A stretch of 20,658 bases of DNA from JBAQMG01 sp049302575 (GCA_049302575.1 JBAQMG010000017.1:1-20658); one strand, 5' to 3'; counted from the stretch's first letter, positions 1 to 8,625 are shown. Program-made: numbers and translations. The notes: generated from the sequence alone by a model not told the origin.

Positions 1-456
1 GTACATACCAGAGGAATAAGTCCGAACTGGGCTGTCTATAAATTCCTCTAATTCAGAAAAACCTATGATCTCATCCAGTTTCCTGTCAATCTCTTTTTTC
101 GTCAGACCAAAAATCGCTGCATTCATATAGATATTTTCCATACCACTAAAGTCTGGATGAAATCCAGCCCCCAACTCAAGAAGGCTTGAGATCTTCCCCC
201 GTACTTGCATTTTACCCCGGTCAGGATAAATAATTCTGGTCATAAGCTTCAAAAGTGTACTCTTTCCTGAACCATTTTGACCGATAAGTCCAAGGGTTTT
301 GCCCTTTTCCACGTTAAGATCGACACCTTTTAGAACCCACAGGTCTTCATGCTTTCCCCGATTGCTGAAAAGGATTTTCTCCTTTAGTGTCGGTGCCTGA
401 TCGTGGTAAAGTTTGAATTTCTTCCATATGTCTAGGGCTTCAATTGCATATTCCAT
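1..456 (-). CDS. Polysaccharide ABC transporter ATP-binding protein (Wzt/TagH type), partial
   Basis: This is the ATPase of an ABC-2 type exporter that would power movement of an undecaprenyl-linked glycan across the cytoplasmic membrane. I translated it from the ATG at 456 to the window edge, 152 codons, with the C-terminus missing. Visible are the Walker A loop GQNGSGKST (residues 59-67), a Q-loop-region segment LELGAGFHPDFSGMENI typical of the Wzt/TagH/RfbE family, and the start of the ABC signature (YSSGM) exactly at the window edge. Walker B lies outside. A ribosome binding site (AGGAG) overlaps the TAG stop of the upstream permease, with 13 bp between the two frames, so the two are translated together. 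Whether it carries a C-terminal carbohydrate-binding extension, as in Wzt proteins that recognise chain ends, cannot be seen. The family assignment is firm; the substrate is inferred from neighbours. Confidence 0.93.
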   Translation of the reverse strand, partial: MEYAIEALDIWKKFKLYHDQAPTLKEKILFSNRGKHEDLWVLKGVDLNVEKGKTLGLIGQNGSGKSTLLKLMTRIIYPDRGKMQVRGKISSLLELGAGFHPDFSGMENIYMNAAIFGLTKKEIDRKLDEIIGFSELEEFIDSPVRTYSSGMY

Positions 457-469
457 TTAAGTTTTACTC

Positions 470-1246
470 CTATATCTGCTCTGCAAAGCCTTTGGCAAGC
501 CGTTTGAAAACTAAATATCCAACGATTAAAACTAAGATAGCCAGTAGCGCAAACATTCCTAGCCCAGGGTAATACGGAAATACACCATAAAACAGAATAT
601 CCCGGTAAGCCTCTGTCAAGATTACCATTGGATTAAGAAACATATATTTCATGAATCTGGACGGCACCATATTTAGCGGATATACGATCGGGGTCAAGTA
701 AAACCAAGCCATCATTAGAATGCCCCATATGTGTTCTATATCGCGGAAATACACATTTAGCGCCGAAACAAAAAAGCTAATGCCTAGTGTAAAGATAAAC
801 CCTAAACCCATGACCAATGGTAAGGCCAAAAGACTAGGTCCCAGTGGAATGTGGAATAGTAGAAGAGCGGCTAAAGCAATAATAAAACTCAATCCTAGGT
901 TTACCAAGCCTGCGGTAGCTGCGGCGAGCGGGAGAATTTCTCGTGGAAAATAAACCTTCTTCACGATGTTACTATTGCTAACGATTATATTCGTTGCTGC
1001 CTGGGTAGTATTCGCGAAAAAAATCCAAGGCAGGAGTGCTACGAAAAGGAACATTGGATATTTGTCGATATTCATACGCATAATCGTAGAAAACACAATC
1101 GAATAAACAACTAGTTGTGACAAAGGATTAATGAAAGTCCAGAGAAACCCTAAAAAAGAAGCTTTGTAGCGAGTGCGCAGATCCCGTTTCACCATATTCT
1201 TGTACATTTCTCGATAGGCATAGATTTCTCGGAAAATCGCTCCCAT
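470..1246 (-). CDS. ABC-2 type polysaccharide export permease (Wzm/TagG type)
   Basis: This 258-residue integral membrane protein is the channel half of the glycan exporter and partners the ATPase just downstream. The N-terminus (REIYAYREMYKNMVKRDLRTRYKASFLGFLWTFINP) is the hallmark amphipathic stretch of the Wzm/TagG/RfbD family, followed by about six hydrophobic segments. The length is normal for the family (250-280). Its ATG shares one base with the stop of the GDP-mannose dehydratase gene (TAATG overlap at 1246), which indicates translational coupling and puts it in the same transcript. In this family the cargo is a lipid-linked polysaccharide completed in the cytoplasm. The GDP-D-rhamnose genes immediately upstream suggest a rhamnose-containing glycan, but that is inference. 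Confidence 0.93.
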   Translation of the reverse strand: MGAIFREIYAYREMYKNMVKRDLRTRYKASFLGFLWTFINPLSQLVVYSIVFSTIMRMNIDKYPMFLFVALLPWIFFANTTQAATNIIVSNSNIVKKVYFPREILPLAAATAGLVNLGLSFIIALAALLLFHIPLGPSLLALPLVMGLGFIFTLGISFFVSALNVYFRDIEHIWGILMMAWFYLTPIVYPLNMVPSRFMKYMFLNPMVILTEAYRDILFYGVFPYYPGLGMFALLAILVLIVGYLVFKRLAKGFAEQI

Positions 1247-2286
1247 TAGATGACCTCGAATCCTTTTCTATTCGCCTTTTGACCTATCCTCAAAAGATCA
1301 CCCTCCACCATGATCCGCACTAGTTCCTCATACCCCACAGCCCGCTCCCAACCCAAAACTCTCTGCGCTTTAGCAGGATTACCATGGAGCAATTCAACCT
1401 CCGCTGGGCGGAAAAACTTTGGCTCCACAGCTACCAAGACTTTCCCCGTTGTCCGATCCATTCCCTTCTCTGTCACGCCCTCTCCGTTCCACTTCAACTC
1501 AAATCCGGCCTGACGAAAAGCCAATTCCACAAACTCGCGCACTGGATGAGTCTCTCCTGAAGCAATGACATAATCATCCGCTTCCTTTTGTTGAAGCATC
1601 AACCACATAGCCTTGACATAATCTCCGGCGAAACCCCAATCTCTTTTGGCATCCAGATTACCTAAGTATAAGGTATCCTGTAAACCGTACTTAATTCGGG
1701 CAACGGCATCAGTAATCTTGCGAGTGACAAACTCTAGGCCGCGACGAGGTGACTCATGGTTAAACAATATGCCCGAACAGGCATACATCTGAAAACTTTC
1801 CCGGTAGTTTTTGGTAATCCAATGCCCATAGAGCTTAGCTACTCCGTAAGGGCTCCGAGGATAAAACGGAGTTGTTTCCGTCTGCGGTATCTCCTGAACC
1901 AAGCCAAACATTTCGCTGGTTGATGCCTGATAGAAACGGGCTTCAGGCTTCACTACGCGGATAGCCTCCAGCAGATTGGTTACACCGATGGCGTCAATCT
2001 CGGAGGTAGCAATCGGCTGTTCCCAGGAGGTGGCCACGAAGGACTGAGCAGCTAAATTATATACTTCGTTAGGTTGAGCTATCTTCACGGCTCGGATAAG
2101 AGAGGCCATATCCGTCATATCTGCATAAATAAATTTGATATCTTTCTTCAGATGTTCTACCGTTCCATAGTCCGCCTTACTCTTACGCCTGACAATCCCA
2201 TAGACCTTATAACCCTTTTCCAGTAGTAGCTCTGCCAGATAGGAACCATCTTGACCTGTTATCCCGGTTATTAAAGCACTCTTCAT
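1246..2286 (-). CDS. gmd: GDP-mannose 4,6-dehydratase
   Basis: Converts GDP-D-mannose to GDP-4-keto-6-deoxy-D-mannose, the branch point to GDP-D-rhamnose, GDP-L-fucose and related sugars; a soluble NADP-dependent short-chain dehydrogenase. The 346-residue protein opens with the nucleotide-binding GITGQDGSY (residues 8-16) diagnostic of Gmd. It carries the catalytic set expected from the characterised E. coli enzyme at matching spacing: T123, E125 (in STSEM), Y147 and K151 (in YGVAK). The stretch NHESPRRGLEFVTRKI is also Gmd-specific. The ATG at 2286 has an AAGGAAGG ribosome binding site about 9 nt upstream. The stop overlaps the permease start by one base. The next gene upstream encodes a 4-keto reductase, so the pair likely completes GDP-D-rhamnose synthesis. 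Confidence 0.96.
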   Translation of the reverse strand: MKSALITGITGQDGSYLAELLLEKGYKVYGIVRRKSKADYGTVEHLKKDIKFIYADMTDMASLIRAVKIAQPNEVYNLAAQSFVATSWEQPIATSEIDAIGVTNLLEAIRVVKPEARFYQASTSEMFGLVQEIPQTETTPFYPRSPYGVAKLYGHWITKNYRESFQMYACSGILFNHESPRRGLEFVTRKITDAVARIKYGLQDTLYLGNLDAKRDWGFAGDYVKAMWLMLQQKEADDYVIASGETHPVREFVELAFRQAGFELKWNGEGVTEKGMDRTTGKVLVAVEPKFFRPAEVELLHGNPAKAQRVLGWERAVGYEELVRIMVEGDLLRIGQKANRKGFEVI

Positions 2287-2393
2287 GTAAACAATCCTTC
2301 CTTATCCGGTTTTTCAATTATTCACTTTTAGCCATAGGTCACGGAGGAAACAACCTAATAACGTTTCTAACCAAATGCTTTACTCTGAATAAT

Positions 2394-3314
2394 TTACTCT
2401 AATCGCTTCTCCCATTCGGCTAATACACCCCTCAAGCTCTCTTCAATAGGATAGCCTGGTTCCCAACCTATAGCTGTTCTGATTTTATTATTATCACCTA
2501 CGGAGTAAATATTCTCCGCGGGACGCAGCTTGCTTTCATCAAGCTCCACCTCTAGATTTCCATGTTCAGCCCGCATGAACTCAAGTATTTCGCTGATTTC
2601 CCTACCTTTTCCCGAACAAATATTATAGGTTTCACCGGCATGCCCTTTTTCTGCCAGCAAACGATAGGCTCGTACAATATCCCTAACATCTGTAAAATCG
2701 CGAAACACATCTAATTTTCCGACCCGAATATTTTTATTTTGCTTGGCAGCCTCGATGATCTGACAAGCAAAATCCGGCACTACAAAACCCACATTTTGAC
2801 CAACCCCAAGATGATTGAACGGTCGAGTAATAATGACCGGGAGTTTATACATCTGACCTAATTGTAAAGTGATACGTTCTGCTGCATACTTTGAAGTGGC
2901 ATAAGGACTCTGCGGATTTGGAGAAGTTGTCTCCCTAAATTTCTCCCCCAAATGTCTTCCTGGTCCATATACCTCAGAAGAACTGACATAAACAATAGAT
3001 CGGACAGCTCTTCCCTGCAAAGTCTCCAACAGGTTAATCGTACCAAGCACATTAACTTCAAATGAAGCCTTCGGGTCACGCCAAGATTGGCTAACCGACG
3101 CTAGTCCTGCCAAATGGAAGATAATTTCAGGATTGATTTCCTCAATCGCCTGCTTCAAGGCAAGTTTATCTAAAATATTTACCTCTTTATAGTGGACTCC
3201 CGGCAACTCAAACTTTCCTACTCCAATCCCACTAACGGAGTAGTCTTTATCCTGAAGTTCCTGAATCAGATATTTTCCTACAAAACCATTGACCCCTGTT
3301 ATTAATGCCCGCAC
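2394..3314 (-). CDS. rmd: GDP-6-deoxy-4-keto-D-mannose reductase (probable Rmd)
   Basis: A 306-residue extended short-chain dehydrogenase that probably reduces GDP-4-keto-6-deoxy-D-mannose to GDP-D-rhamnose. Visible are the Rossmann motif GVNGFVG (residues 7-13), the SSSEVYG strand (111-117) and the catalytic YxxxK (Y138, K142 in YATSK). The segment RPFNHLGVGQNVGFVVPDFA matches the Rmd/GMD-reductase group rather than the GDP-L-fucose synthase group. It starts at GTG 3314, supported by a strong AAGAGGAGGT site 10 nt upstream. It lies 107 bp before gmd on the same strand, which supports the assignment. The family call is solid. A different 4-keto reductase or an epimerase with a related nucleotide sugar remains possible, so the exact product is inferred from context. 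Confidence 0.85.
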   Translation of the reverse strand: MRALITGVNGFVGKYLIQELQDKDYSVSGIGVGKFELPGVHYKEVNILDKLALKQAIEEINPEIIFHLAGLASVSQSWRDPKASFEVNVLGTINLLETLQGRAVRSIVYVSSSEVYGPGRHLGEKFRETTSPNPQSPYATSKYAAERITLQLGQMYKLPVIITRPFNHLGVGQNVGFVVPDFACQIIEAAKQNKNIRVGKLDVFRDFTDVRDIVRAYRLLAEKGHAGETYNICSGKGREISEILEFMRAEHGNLEVELDESKLRPAENIYSVGDNNKIRTAIGWEPGYPIEESLRGVLAEWEKRLE

Positions 3315-3384
3315 TATGAAAGCTACCTCCTCTTAAATTCTAGGAGATGGATAAAAAACACTTTGCCCTAACACCTTAGTCCCT

Positions 3385-4926
3385 TCAATATGCTCCTTCA
3401 CGTCCCAAAACCACTCTAATCGTTCTCACTAAAAGAATCATATCCAATAATAAAGACCAATTCCTCACATACCAGACGTCCAGTTTCAACCTGCCTTCGA
3501 AATCAATTTCGTTACGACCGCTAACCTGCCAAAGGCCTGTTATTCCCGGCTTGGCCACTTGGATATCATTCGACAGGCTACCCATTTGTATTCTTTCCCG
3601 CAGCATATAGGGTCTTGGTCCGACTAAACTCATATCTCCCCAGATCACATTAAGCAGTTGGGGAAGCTCGTCCAAACTGAATTTCCTTAATACCCTGCCT
3701 ACTTTAGAAACACGAGGGTCATAATTTCTTAATTTATTATAAGTTTCCCATTCCTGTCTGGCTTCTTTATGCTTTTTCAAATAGTCCTTGAGGGACTTAT
3801 CACCATCTAGGTACATGGTCCGGAACTTATAGCAAACGAAATTTTTTCCCTTCTGGCCTAGCCTTGTTTGACGGAAAAAAATAGGTCCCGGAGAATCTAA
3901 TTTACAAGCCAAAGCAATAACCAGCATTAAAGGTGCACTTAGGCTTAAGAAAAGCACACCAATTATAAGATCAAATAATCTTTTTACCCCTCTATTAAAG
4001 GAAGATCTTAACATGTTTTTGACGTTTAATAAGAGTGTTTGTTCGTCAAAGAAATAGCCCACTTCAATCCCACTCATGGAAAGCCCCACTAAATCAGGCA
4101 CCAACATGACATTGTTAGCCAGAGATTGCAAACGATTCGTTAACTCCACCAATTCCTTAGGAGGCAAGCCGGGCGCGGCGACAATGACTTCCTGAACGTT
4201 TGTTCCGAGAAGCACCTTGGCAGCTTGATCAAAAGTACCTATAATAGGAATAATGGAGTTCGATTTAGGATTAACCAGACCCTTAAGTTCCAAATTATCG
4301 TCTAAAACCCCGATGACTTCGTACCCCATGGTACGTTCTCTGGTTAAGGCATTAACGATCAACTGCCCCGTCTTACCTGCCCCGACAATGATCACGGGTT
4401 TATTCCAAATATGCAGTTTGATTAATGCTAGCTTACCGAAATAACGAATTTGCGGGATGACAAGGATGGTTAACAACCAAGTGATGATCACCCAGGTTCT
4501 GGAGGTTGTCCCGCTTATTTTACCTAGATAGAGCAATAAGATGGAAAAAACAACAGCCAGGGTACCTGCCTTAAGAGTCTTTTCAACCTCGGTCCAAAAG
4601 GGTAAGCGCTTTTGGTATAAATCCTCATACGCCAGACAGGCAATATAGATTAAGGGCACCCACCAAAGACTCTTAATGGTATTAGCGAGCATCTCAGCTG
4701 GAAAAACACTAGGAAATAATATAGGTAAAAAATAGGTTCTAGCAGCGTAGGCAATAAAAAAGCTTAGCGCAATTGCAAATAGATCGACTAAAATAAGCGA
4801 AGGTATCGCTAATACTCCCTTGGTAGCGGAGGTAATTCTGTGAGCATATTTTTTTTGGTCTATCCCTTTATTAAGCAATCCCTCGGACAACCTCATCTTG
4901 GCGTTCCCTTCAATCAGCTTAGGCAC
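3385..4926 (-). CDS. wbaP: Undecaprenyl-phosphate sugar-1-phosphate transferase, WbaP-like
   Basis: Starts glycan assembly by moving a hexose-1-phosphate (galactose in the type enzyme) from UDP-sugar to undecaprenyl phosphate at the inner face of the membrane. The order is: N-terminal membrane segments (about residues 40-160), a Rossmann-like CoA-binding-type domain starting with VIIVGAGKTGQ (178-188), one reentrant or membrane helix near 320-350, then the catalytic sugar-transferase domain. That domain shows DSPGPIFFRQTRLG (354-367), YKFRTM (376-381), the conserved DE pair at 419-420, GPRP (446-449) and PGITGLWQVSGR (460-471). The 513 residues match WbaP/WsaP size. The GTG at 4926 has no clear ribosome binding site; the ATG at 4896, preceded by GAAGGG, could be the true start (503 residues). 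The actual sugar cannot be read from sequence. Confidence 0.92.
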   Translation of the reverse strand: MPKLIEGNAKMRLSEGLLNKGIDQKKYAHRITSATKGVLAIPSLILVDLFAIALSFFIAYAARTYFLPILFPSVFPAEMLANTIKSLWWVPLIYIACLAYEDLYQKRLPFWTEVEKTLKAGTLAVVFSILLLYLGKISGTTSRTWVIITWLLTILVIPQIRYFGKLALIKLHIWNKPVIIVGAGKTGQLIVNALTRERTMGYEVIGVLDDNLELKGLVNPKSNSIIPIIGTFDQAAKVLLGTNVQEVIVAAPGLPPKELVELTNRLQSLANNVMLVPDLVGLSMSGIEVGYFFDEQTLLLNVKNMLRSSFNRGVKRLFDLIIGVLFLSLSAPLMLVIALACKLDSPGPIFFRQTRLGQKGKNFVCYKFRTMYLDGDKSLKDYLKKHKEARQEWETYNKLRNYDPRVSKVGRVLRKFSLDELPQLLNVIWGDMSLVGPRPYMLRERIQMGSLSNDIQVAKPGITGLWQVSGRNEIDFEGRLKLDVWYVRNWSLLLDMILLVRTIRVVLGREGAY

Positions 4927-4974
4927 TTTAGAAGAAAGTTAACTGCAACTCTATCCTAGGCCTTAGCCTAAATT

Positions 4975-7356
4975 TTACTTAATCAGGCCAATTGAGAAGC
5001 TAATATTCTGCATTTTCTTTAAATCATCGGAGTTGGCGTTCCGGATAAACTCTTGTTTCTTGGGATCACCTGTTTTTATGGCGATAGCCCCAAGCCAAAG
5101 CTTAGCTTCAACTGCGGTATTCTGATTTGTTAAGAGTGTAACTAGCTCTTTTTCTCCTTCAGCTTGCCCAAGAAGCACCTTCGACTCCGCCACAACAAGT
5201 TGTAGTTCGGGAGTGACTTCCAAGCGCTGGGGGTCAACCCAGTTTCGTCGGTAAAACGGTGAAAGCGAATCAAGCTTGGTTTTAATTTGTTCAGGTAAAT
5301 CAGCAATATACTGAGCTACTTCTTTAGTTAGTGTCAGATTACCATCTTTAGCCGCATTCATAGCATAACCAATTGCATAATTGCCTAAATTATAATAAAC
5401 GACACTATAAAAAGGAGCTAAATCTTTAACCTTGATTAGGGCTTGATAAGCGTCAGCCTCTTCACCAGCTTGAGTAAGTATATTTGCCTTATTATTCAAG
5501 GTCATTGCGTCAAACCTATTTAGATCAACAGCCTTGCTACTATCAGAAATAGCTCGGTCAACCAAGCTTCTATCCTGATTACTAATCGCTAACCTCATAC
5601 TAGCTTGGGAAGAACCTAACCAATCAGTTGCTTGAAAAGGAAAGGCCTCCTCAGCAGAATCATACAAATTAAGTGCAGCTTGGTACTCTCTTTGATTCAA
5701 GAGCTTACCCGCACTACTCGCATTTTTAGTTTCACTTTTAATCAGCAAAGGGACAACAATCAGCATGCTGCTAACTAAACCTAACACTATCCCCAGCGGG
5801 AGTCTGTAGGCTGCAGCTTGTGCAAGACCCCCTTTAGCAAGTAAGACTTTGCTTTTCTTAGCCCTCCCTTTTGAGAGATTAGCTTTGTTAGTTAACTCCT
5901 GATTCGAATTAGTAACTACGCTTTTTTCCGCTTGTAAACTTAAACCGCGCAGTATCGCTAACAAACCCCATAAAAGTAAAGAAAGCGCACCTTCCGATAA
6001 ATCAAAATCGATCAAAGCATGGGCAATGATACCAACAGCAGCCATAACTGTTACCCAGAAATAACCACTTTGGTTATTAGAGTTACTCTCTTTAAAAAGC
6101 CCTAGCGTTCTTTGGGTCATTCTGATTAAGGCAAAAGGAATTAGCATTAAAGCTAACAAACCTAGTAATCCCGTTTCTACAACAACCTTAAAAAAAATGC
6201 TATGGGTCTCGGTACTATTATACAAATAACTTTGCACGCTACGGTAAGCAGTTGACCAACCACCACCGCCATATCCTGTCAGTGGTCTTTGAAGCACCAT
6301 CTTCACAGTATCACCGTAGATCGTAAAACGCTCTTCTACAGCGTGATCGTGAATATTGATAGATTTAATCTTGGTCAAAACATCACTGCCAGAATGGATA
6401 AATTCATAAACCCCAGCGACGATCAAACCCAGCAGAGCAAGCACTAATAATGTTTTTAAGAAAGTTCCAGGCTGGTTATAGAGCAGACGCTTGATTAACC
6501 GACCTCCAAAATGTACTACCAAAGACGTTAACACACCTACTGCCAACCATGCCCAAACTGCCCCCGTAGCTTGAGCTGTAGAAGCAGAGAGAAATCTTCC
6601 CCAAATGATTGTTCCTGCCAATATGTTTAGAATAGGCATTAGCAAGAGCACTAAGCTCTGGCGGTTTGTTCGGTAGACAATCAGAAACACTAGTATAGCC
6701 AGTGCAAAAATGAGATATCCCCCACGGGACTGGCTTCCTGCTAGACCAATTGACATAATCATAAAAGCTACACTGTACAAACAGCCTCGCTTGGTTTCAA
6801 ATTCGTTCAACCATAGATATATCGCTAAAATCATAGGAGCGATTAAAAACCCAGCAAAAGCATTATGATATTGTAAGGTTGAATTAAGCAAGCCCGAATC
6901 CCAAGAACCTTCATAGTCAAGTATTCTTGGTACAGTTAAGAGGCCAAACAGAGCAATCGCAGTACTTATTGCAATAATTCCGTTGATATATAGTGAAATG
7001 ATGCTTTCTGAAAACAAGGCCCTACTTAGAATAAAATAGTACAAAATATAAGTCCATACTCGTAAGGTTTCACCAATAGCCAAACCCACGTTAGCCGAGC
7101 CAAGAATAGAAATGGTATAAGCCAACCCTAGGTATAAAAAAACTCCGTCTAAGAAATTAAATTTAAACTTACCCTTACTAAAAATAAAAGGCAAAAAGCA
7201 AAGCCCTAATACTCCAAGGATTATATGCACAATTAGAAAATCTTCTTGAAAAAAAAGTCCCCTAGACCAAGCTGCTTTAAGTAAAATACCTAACGCAACC
7301 ACGGTTGCAACTTTATTGATCCAAGAACCGCTTTGGTCCCAAAAATCTTCCTTCAC
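4975..7356 (-). CDS. O-antigen ligase-family membrane protein with C-terminal TPR region
   Basis: A 793-residue multi-span protein of the O-antigen ligase/polymerase (Wzy_C) superfamily, which moves glycans from undecaprenyl diphosphate to an acceptor outside the membrane. It has about a dozen hydrophobic helices through roughly residue 480. The motif SQSRGGY follows helix 6-7, and a large outer loop contains PLTGYGGGGW and the conserved THSIFFKVVVETGLLG, whose histidine is in the catalytic-loop position. HALIDFDLSEG follows. A Lys/Ser-rich cytoplasm-like linker and one more membrane helix (about residues 525-545) lead into a TPR-like helical tail to the C-terminus. In Gram-positive S-layer loci such proteins act as protein-glycan transferases, but polymerase activity is equally possible. 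The GTG start has only a weak ribosome binding site. It lies 88 bp after cmk and 48 bp before wbaP. Confidence 0.85.
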   Translation of the reverse strand: MKEDFWDQSGSWINKVATVVALGILLKAAWSRGLFFQEDFLIVHIILGVLGLCFLPFIFSKGKFKFNFLDGVFLYLGLAYTISILGSANVGLAIGETLRVWTYILYYFILSRALFSESIISLYINGIIAISTAIALFGLLTVPRILDYEGSWDSGLLNSTLQYHNAFAGFLIAPMILAIYLWLNEFETKRGCLYSVAFMIMSIGLAGSQSRGGYLIFALAILVFLIVYRTNRQSLVLLLMPILNILAGTIIWGRFLSASTAQATGAVWAWLAVGVLTSLVVHFGGRLIKRLLYNQPGTFLKTLLVLALLGLIVAGVYEFIHSGSDVLTKIKSINIHDHAVEERFTIYGDTVKMVLQRPLTGYGGGGWSTAYRSVQSYLYNSTETHSIFFKVVVETGLLGLLALMLIPFALIRMTQRTLGLFKESNSNNQSGYFWVTVMAAVGIIAHALIDFDLSEGALSLLLWGLLAILRGLSLQAEKSVVTNSNQELTNKANLSKGRAKKSKVLLAKGGLAQAAAYRLPLGIVLGLVSSMLIVVPLLIKSETKNASSAGKLLNQREYQAALNLYDSAEEAFPFQATDWLGSSQASMRLAISNQDRSLVDRAISDSSKAVDLNRFDAMTLNNKANILTQAGEEADAYQALIKVKDLAPFYSVVYYNLGNYAIGYAMNAAKDGNLTLTKEVAQYIADLPEQIKTKLDSLSPFYRRNWVDPQRLEVTPELQLVVAESKVLLGQAEGEKELVTLLTNQNTAVEAKLWLGAIAIKTGDPKKQEFIRNANSDDLKKMQNISFSIGLIK

Positions 7357-7444
7357 TTTATATTCTCACACTACCTTTCGCACTTACTATGTATGTACTT
7401 TTTTTAACTATTCGACATTATCTTTCTATCTCCTTCTGTTTAAT

Positions 7445-8104
7445 CTAAAAGTTACTAAATTCAACGATTCTGGTTACGATCTCTTCTATCTTTAACCCTG
7501 TCGTATCTAGAATAATCGCATCATCCGCTGGTTTAAGTGGTGAAATCCCTCTTTCCATATCAATTCGATCCCGTTTCTGAATTTCACGTGCTACTTCTTC
7601 GAGCGTTACACTTTTATCCTTGACTACTAGTTCCAACCAGCGCCGTCGTGCCCGTTCCTCAGGCAAAGCAGTTAGGAAAATTTTTAAATCCGCTTGGGGT
7701 AGAACGCAGGTGCCAATATCCCTGCCATCCATCACTACTCCACCACGTTCTGCTTCCTGCCGTTGCAGCTTTACAAGACGTTCTCGTACTTTTGGATAAG
7801 TAGCAATAACTGAGACTGCCCGAGATATTTCCGAAGAACGAATCATTAGAGTGATATCCTCGTCATCGCACCAGATCCGTTGGGCTTCAGAATGGTCTAG
7901 GACAATCTTTGTTCCTTCGACCATTGAACTAATTGCCTTTTCATCAGAAATGTTGATATGTTCTTTTAAAGCTTTATAGGCTATAACCCGGTACATTGCA
8001 CCAGTATCAACGTAAAAAATTCCTAATTTCCGAGCCACTGCTTGAGCCACAGTACTTTTTCCAGCTCCTGCCGGACCATCTATCGCTAGTTGAAATGTCT
8101 GCAC
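7445..8104 (-). CDS. cmk: Cytidylate kinase
   Basis: Phosphorylates CMP and dCMP to the diphosphates in the cytosol. Starting from GTG 8104, the protein has 219 residues, the usual Cmk length. It has the P-loop IDGPAGAGKST (residues 8-18), DTGAMYR (NMP-binding region), DGRDIGT and the LID-type arginine cluster EERARRRWLEL. The open frame continues upstream to 8275, but I reject that extension. GTG 8104 has a GGAG site 8 nt upstream, the ATGs at 8143 and 8275 have none, and an extended -10 promoter at 8163-8171 lies inside the extension. Cmk is a housekeeping enzyme, so its place at the head of a glycan operon is notable. It may share only the promoter, or may supply cytidine nucleotides to nucleotide-sugar synthesis. 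Confidence 0.95.
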   Translation of the reverse strand: MQTFQLAIDGPAGAGKSTVAQAVARKLGIFYVDTGAMYRVIAYKALKEHINISDEKAISSMVEGTKIVLDHSEAQRIWCDDEDITLMIRSSEISRAVSVIATYPKVRERLVKLQRQEAERGGVVMDGRDIGTCVLPQADLKIFLTALPEERARRRWLELVVKDKSVTLEEVAREIQKRDRIDMERGISPLKPADDAIILDTTGLKIEEIVTRIVEFSNF

Positions 8105-8162
8105 CCCATCATCTCCAATCCCTCTAAAGTTATCTAATAACATGACTAACAAGCTATTTTTA

Positions 8163-8171
8163 ATTATAACA
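8163..8171 (-). promoter_or_regulatory. Extended -10 promoter of the cmk-glycan operon
   Basis: On the minus strand the sequence reads TGTTATAAT, a perfect extended -10 (TGnTATAAT). No good -35 box is seen 16-18 nt upstream, which fits extended -10 promoters. Transcription would start near 8156, giving a leader of about 50 nt before the GTG of cmk. All seven downstream minus-strand genes could be read from here, since gaps are 107 bp or less and no terminator-like hairpin interrupts them. Confidence 0.6.
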
Positions 8172-8273
8172 TAATGCAAAGAGTAAAATCTTTTTGTTAA
8201 ATAGCACTCCTGAGCTGAAATGAAATTTTTCTTTAGAGAACCTATAAAACCTAAATTGAGGTTATAATAGATC

Positions 8274-8302
8274 ATAAGCTCCAGTTAATAACTGGAGCTT
8301 AT
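8274..8302. repeat. Perfect 13-bp inverted repeat with 3-nt loop
   Basis: ATAAGCTCCAGTT and its exact complement AACTGGAGCTTAT flank the loop AAT. The stem is perfect on both strands. No T-run follows on either side, so it is not a canonical intrinsic terminator. It lies between the convergent-looking end of the 64-residue gene (minus) and the promoter of cmk, about 105 bp upstream of the -10. A protein-binding site or a processing/termination hairpin for transcripts entering from the right are both possible. Confidence 0.75.
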
Positions 8303-8430
8303 GAAATTGTCTGGTCCGAAATGCAACACCAAAATGATCAAGTTTTCTTTCAATTCAATCATCGAACGAAGCGAGTTTGCTACATCAATTAGCTAATAAG
8401 TATTGTTTTGCTATTTGCTCGGTCTCGTTA

Positions 8431-8625
8431 TTATTGATGACCAGATTCTGGAGTACTGACCGTTTCATCCGTGGTAGAGGATGGATTCCAAGAGCTTCCG
8501 AAATTTGAATGCAGCCTAAGATGTTTACCAGCCTCACGACCCAATACAAAAACGCCAGCTATTCCCGCTAAATGAAGCAGCCAATTACCACCGCGACCAG
8601 AACGATGATTTTTCATCATTAACAT
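8431..8625 (-). CDS. Small single-span protein of unknown function
   Basis: A 64-residue protein not recognised as any family. It begins with MLMMKNHRSGRGGNW, has one short hydrophobic helix (LLHLAGIAGVFVLG, residues 16-29), then a basic EAGKHLRLH segment and a Ser/Thr-rich, low-complexity tail. The open frame extends upstream to 8667. I chose the ATG at 8625 because an AAAGGGGGG ribosome binding site lies about 9 nt before it, and because the extension overlaps an operator-like inverted repeat (8646-8662). It is transcribed divergently from the CPBP protease gene, from which it is separated by 97 bp. The good ribosome binding site makes it likely to be expressed; function is unknown. Confidence 0.6.
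   Translation of the reverse strand: MLMMKNHRSGRGGNWLLHLAGIAGVFVLGREAGKHLRLHSNFGSSWNPSSTTDETVSTPESGHQ

Noticed and set aside
4945..4975. Hairpin TAGGCCTTAGCCTA between ligase and wbaP genes as a terminator
   Set aside because: The stem is only five base pairs with no proper T-run; it would not split the operon.
8105..8275. N-terminal extension of cytidylate kinase
   Set aside because: No ribosome binding site at 8275 or 8143, Cmk proteins do not have such an extension, and a strong extended -10 lies inside it.
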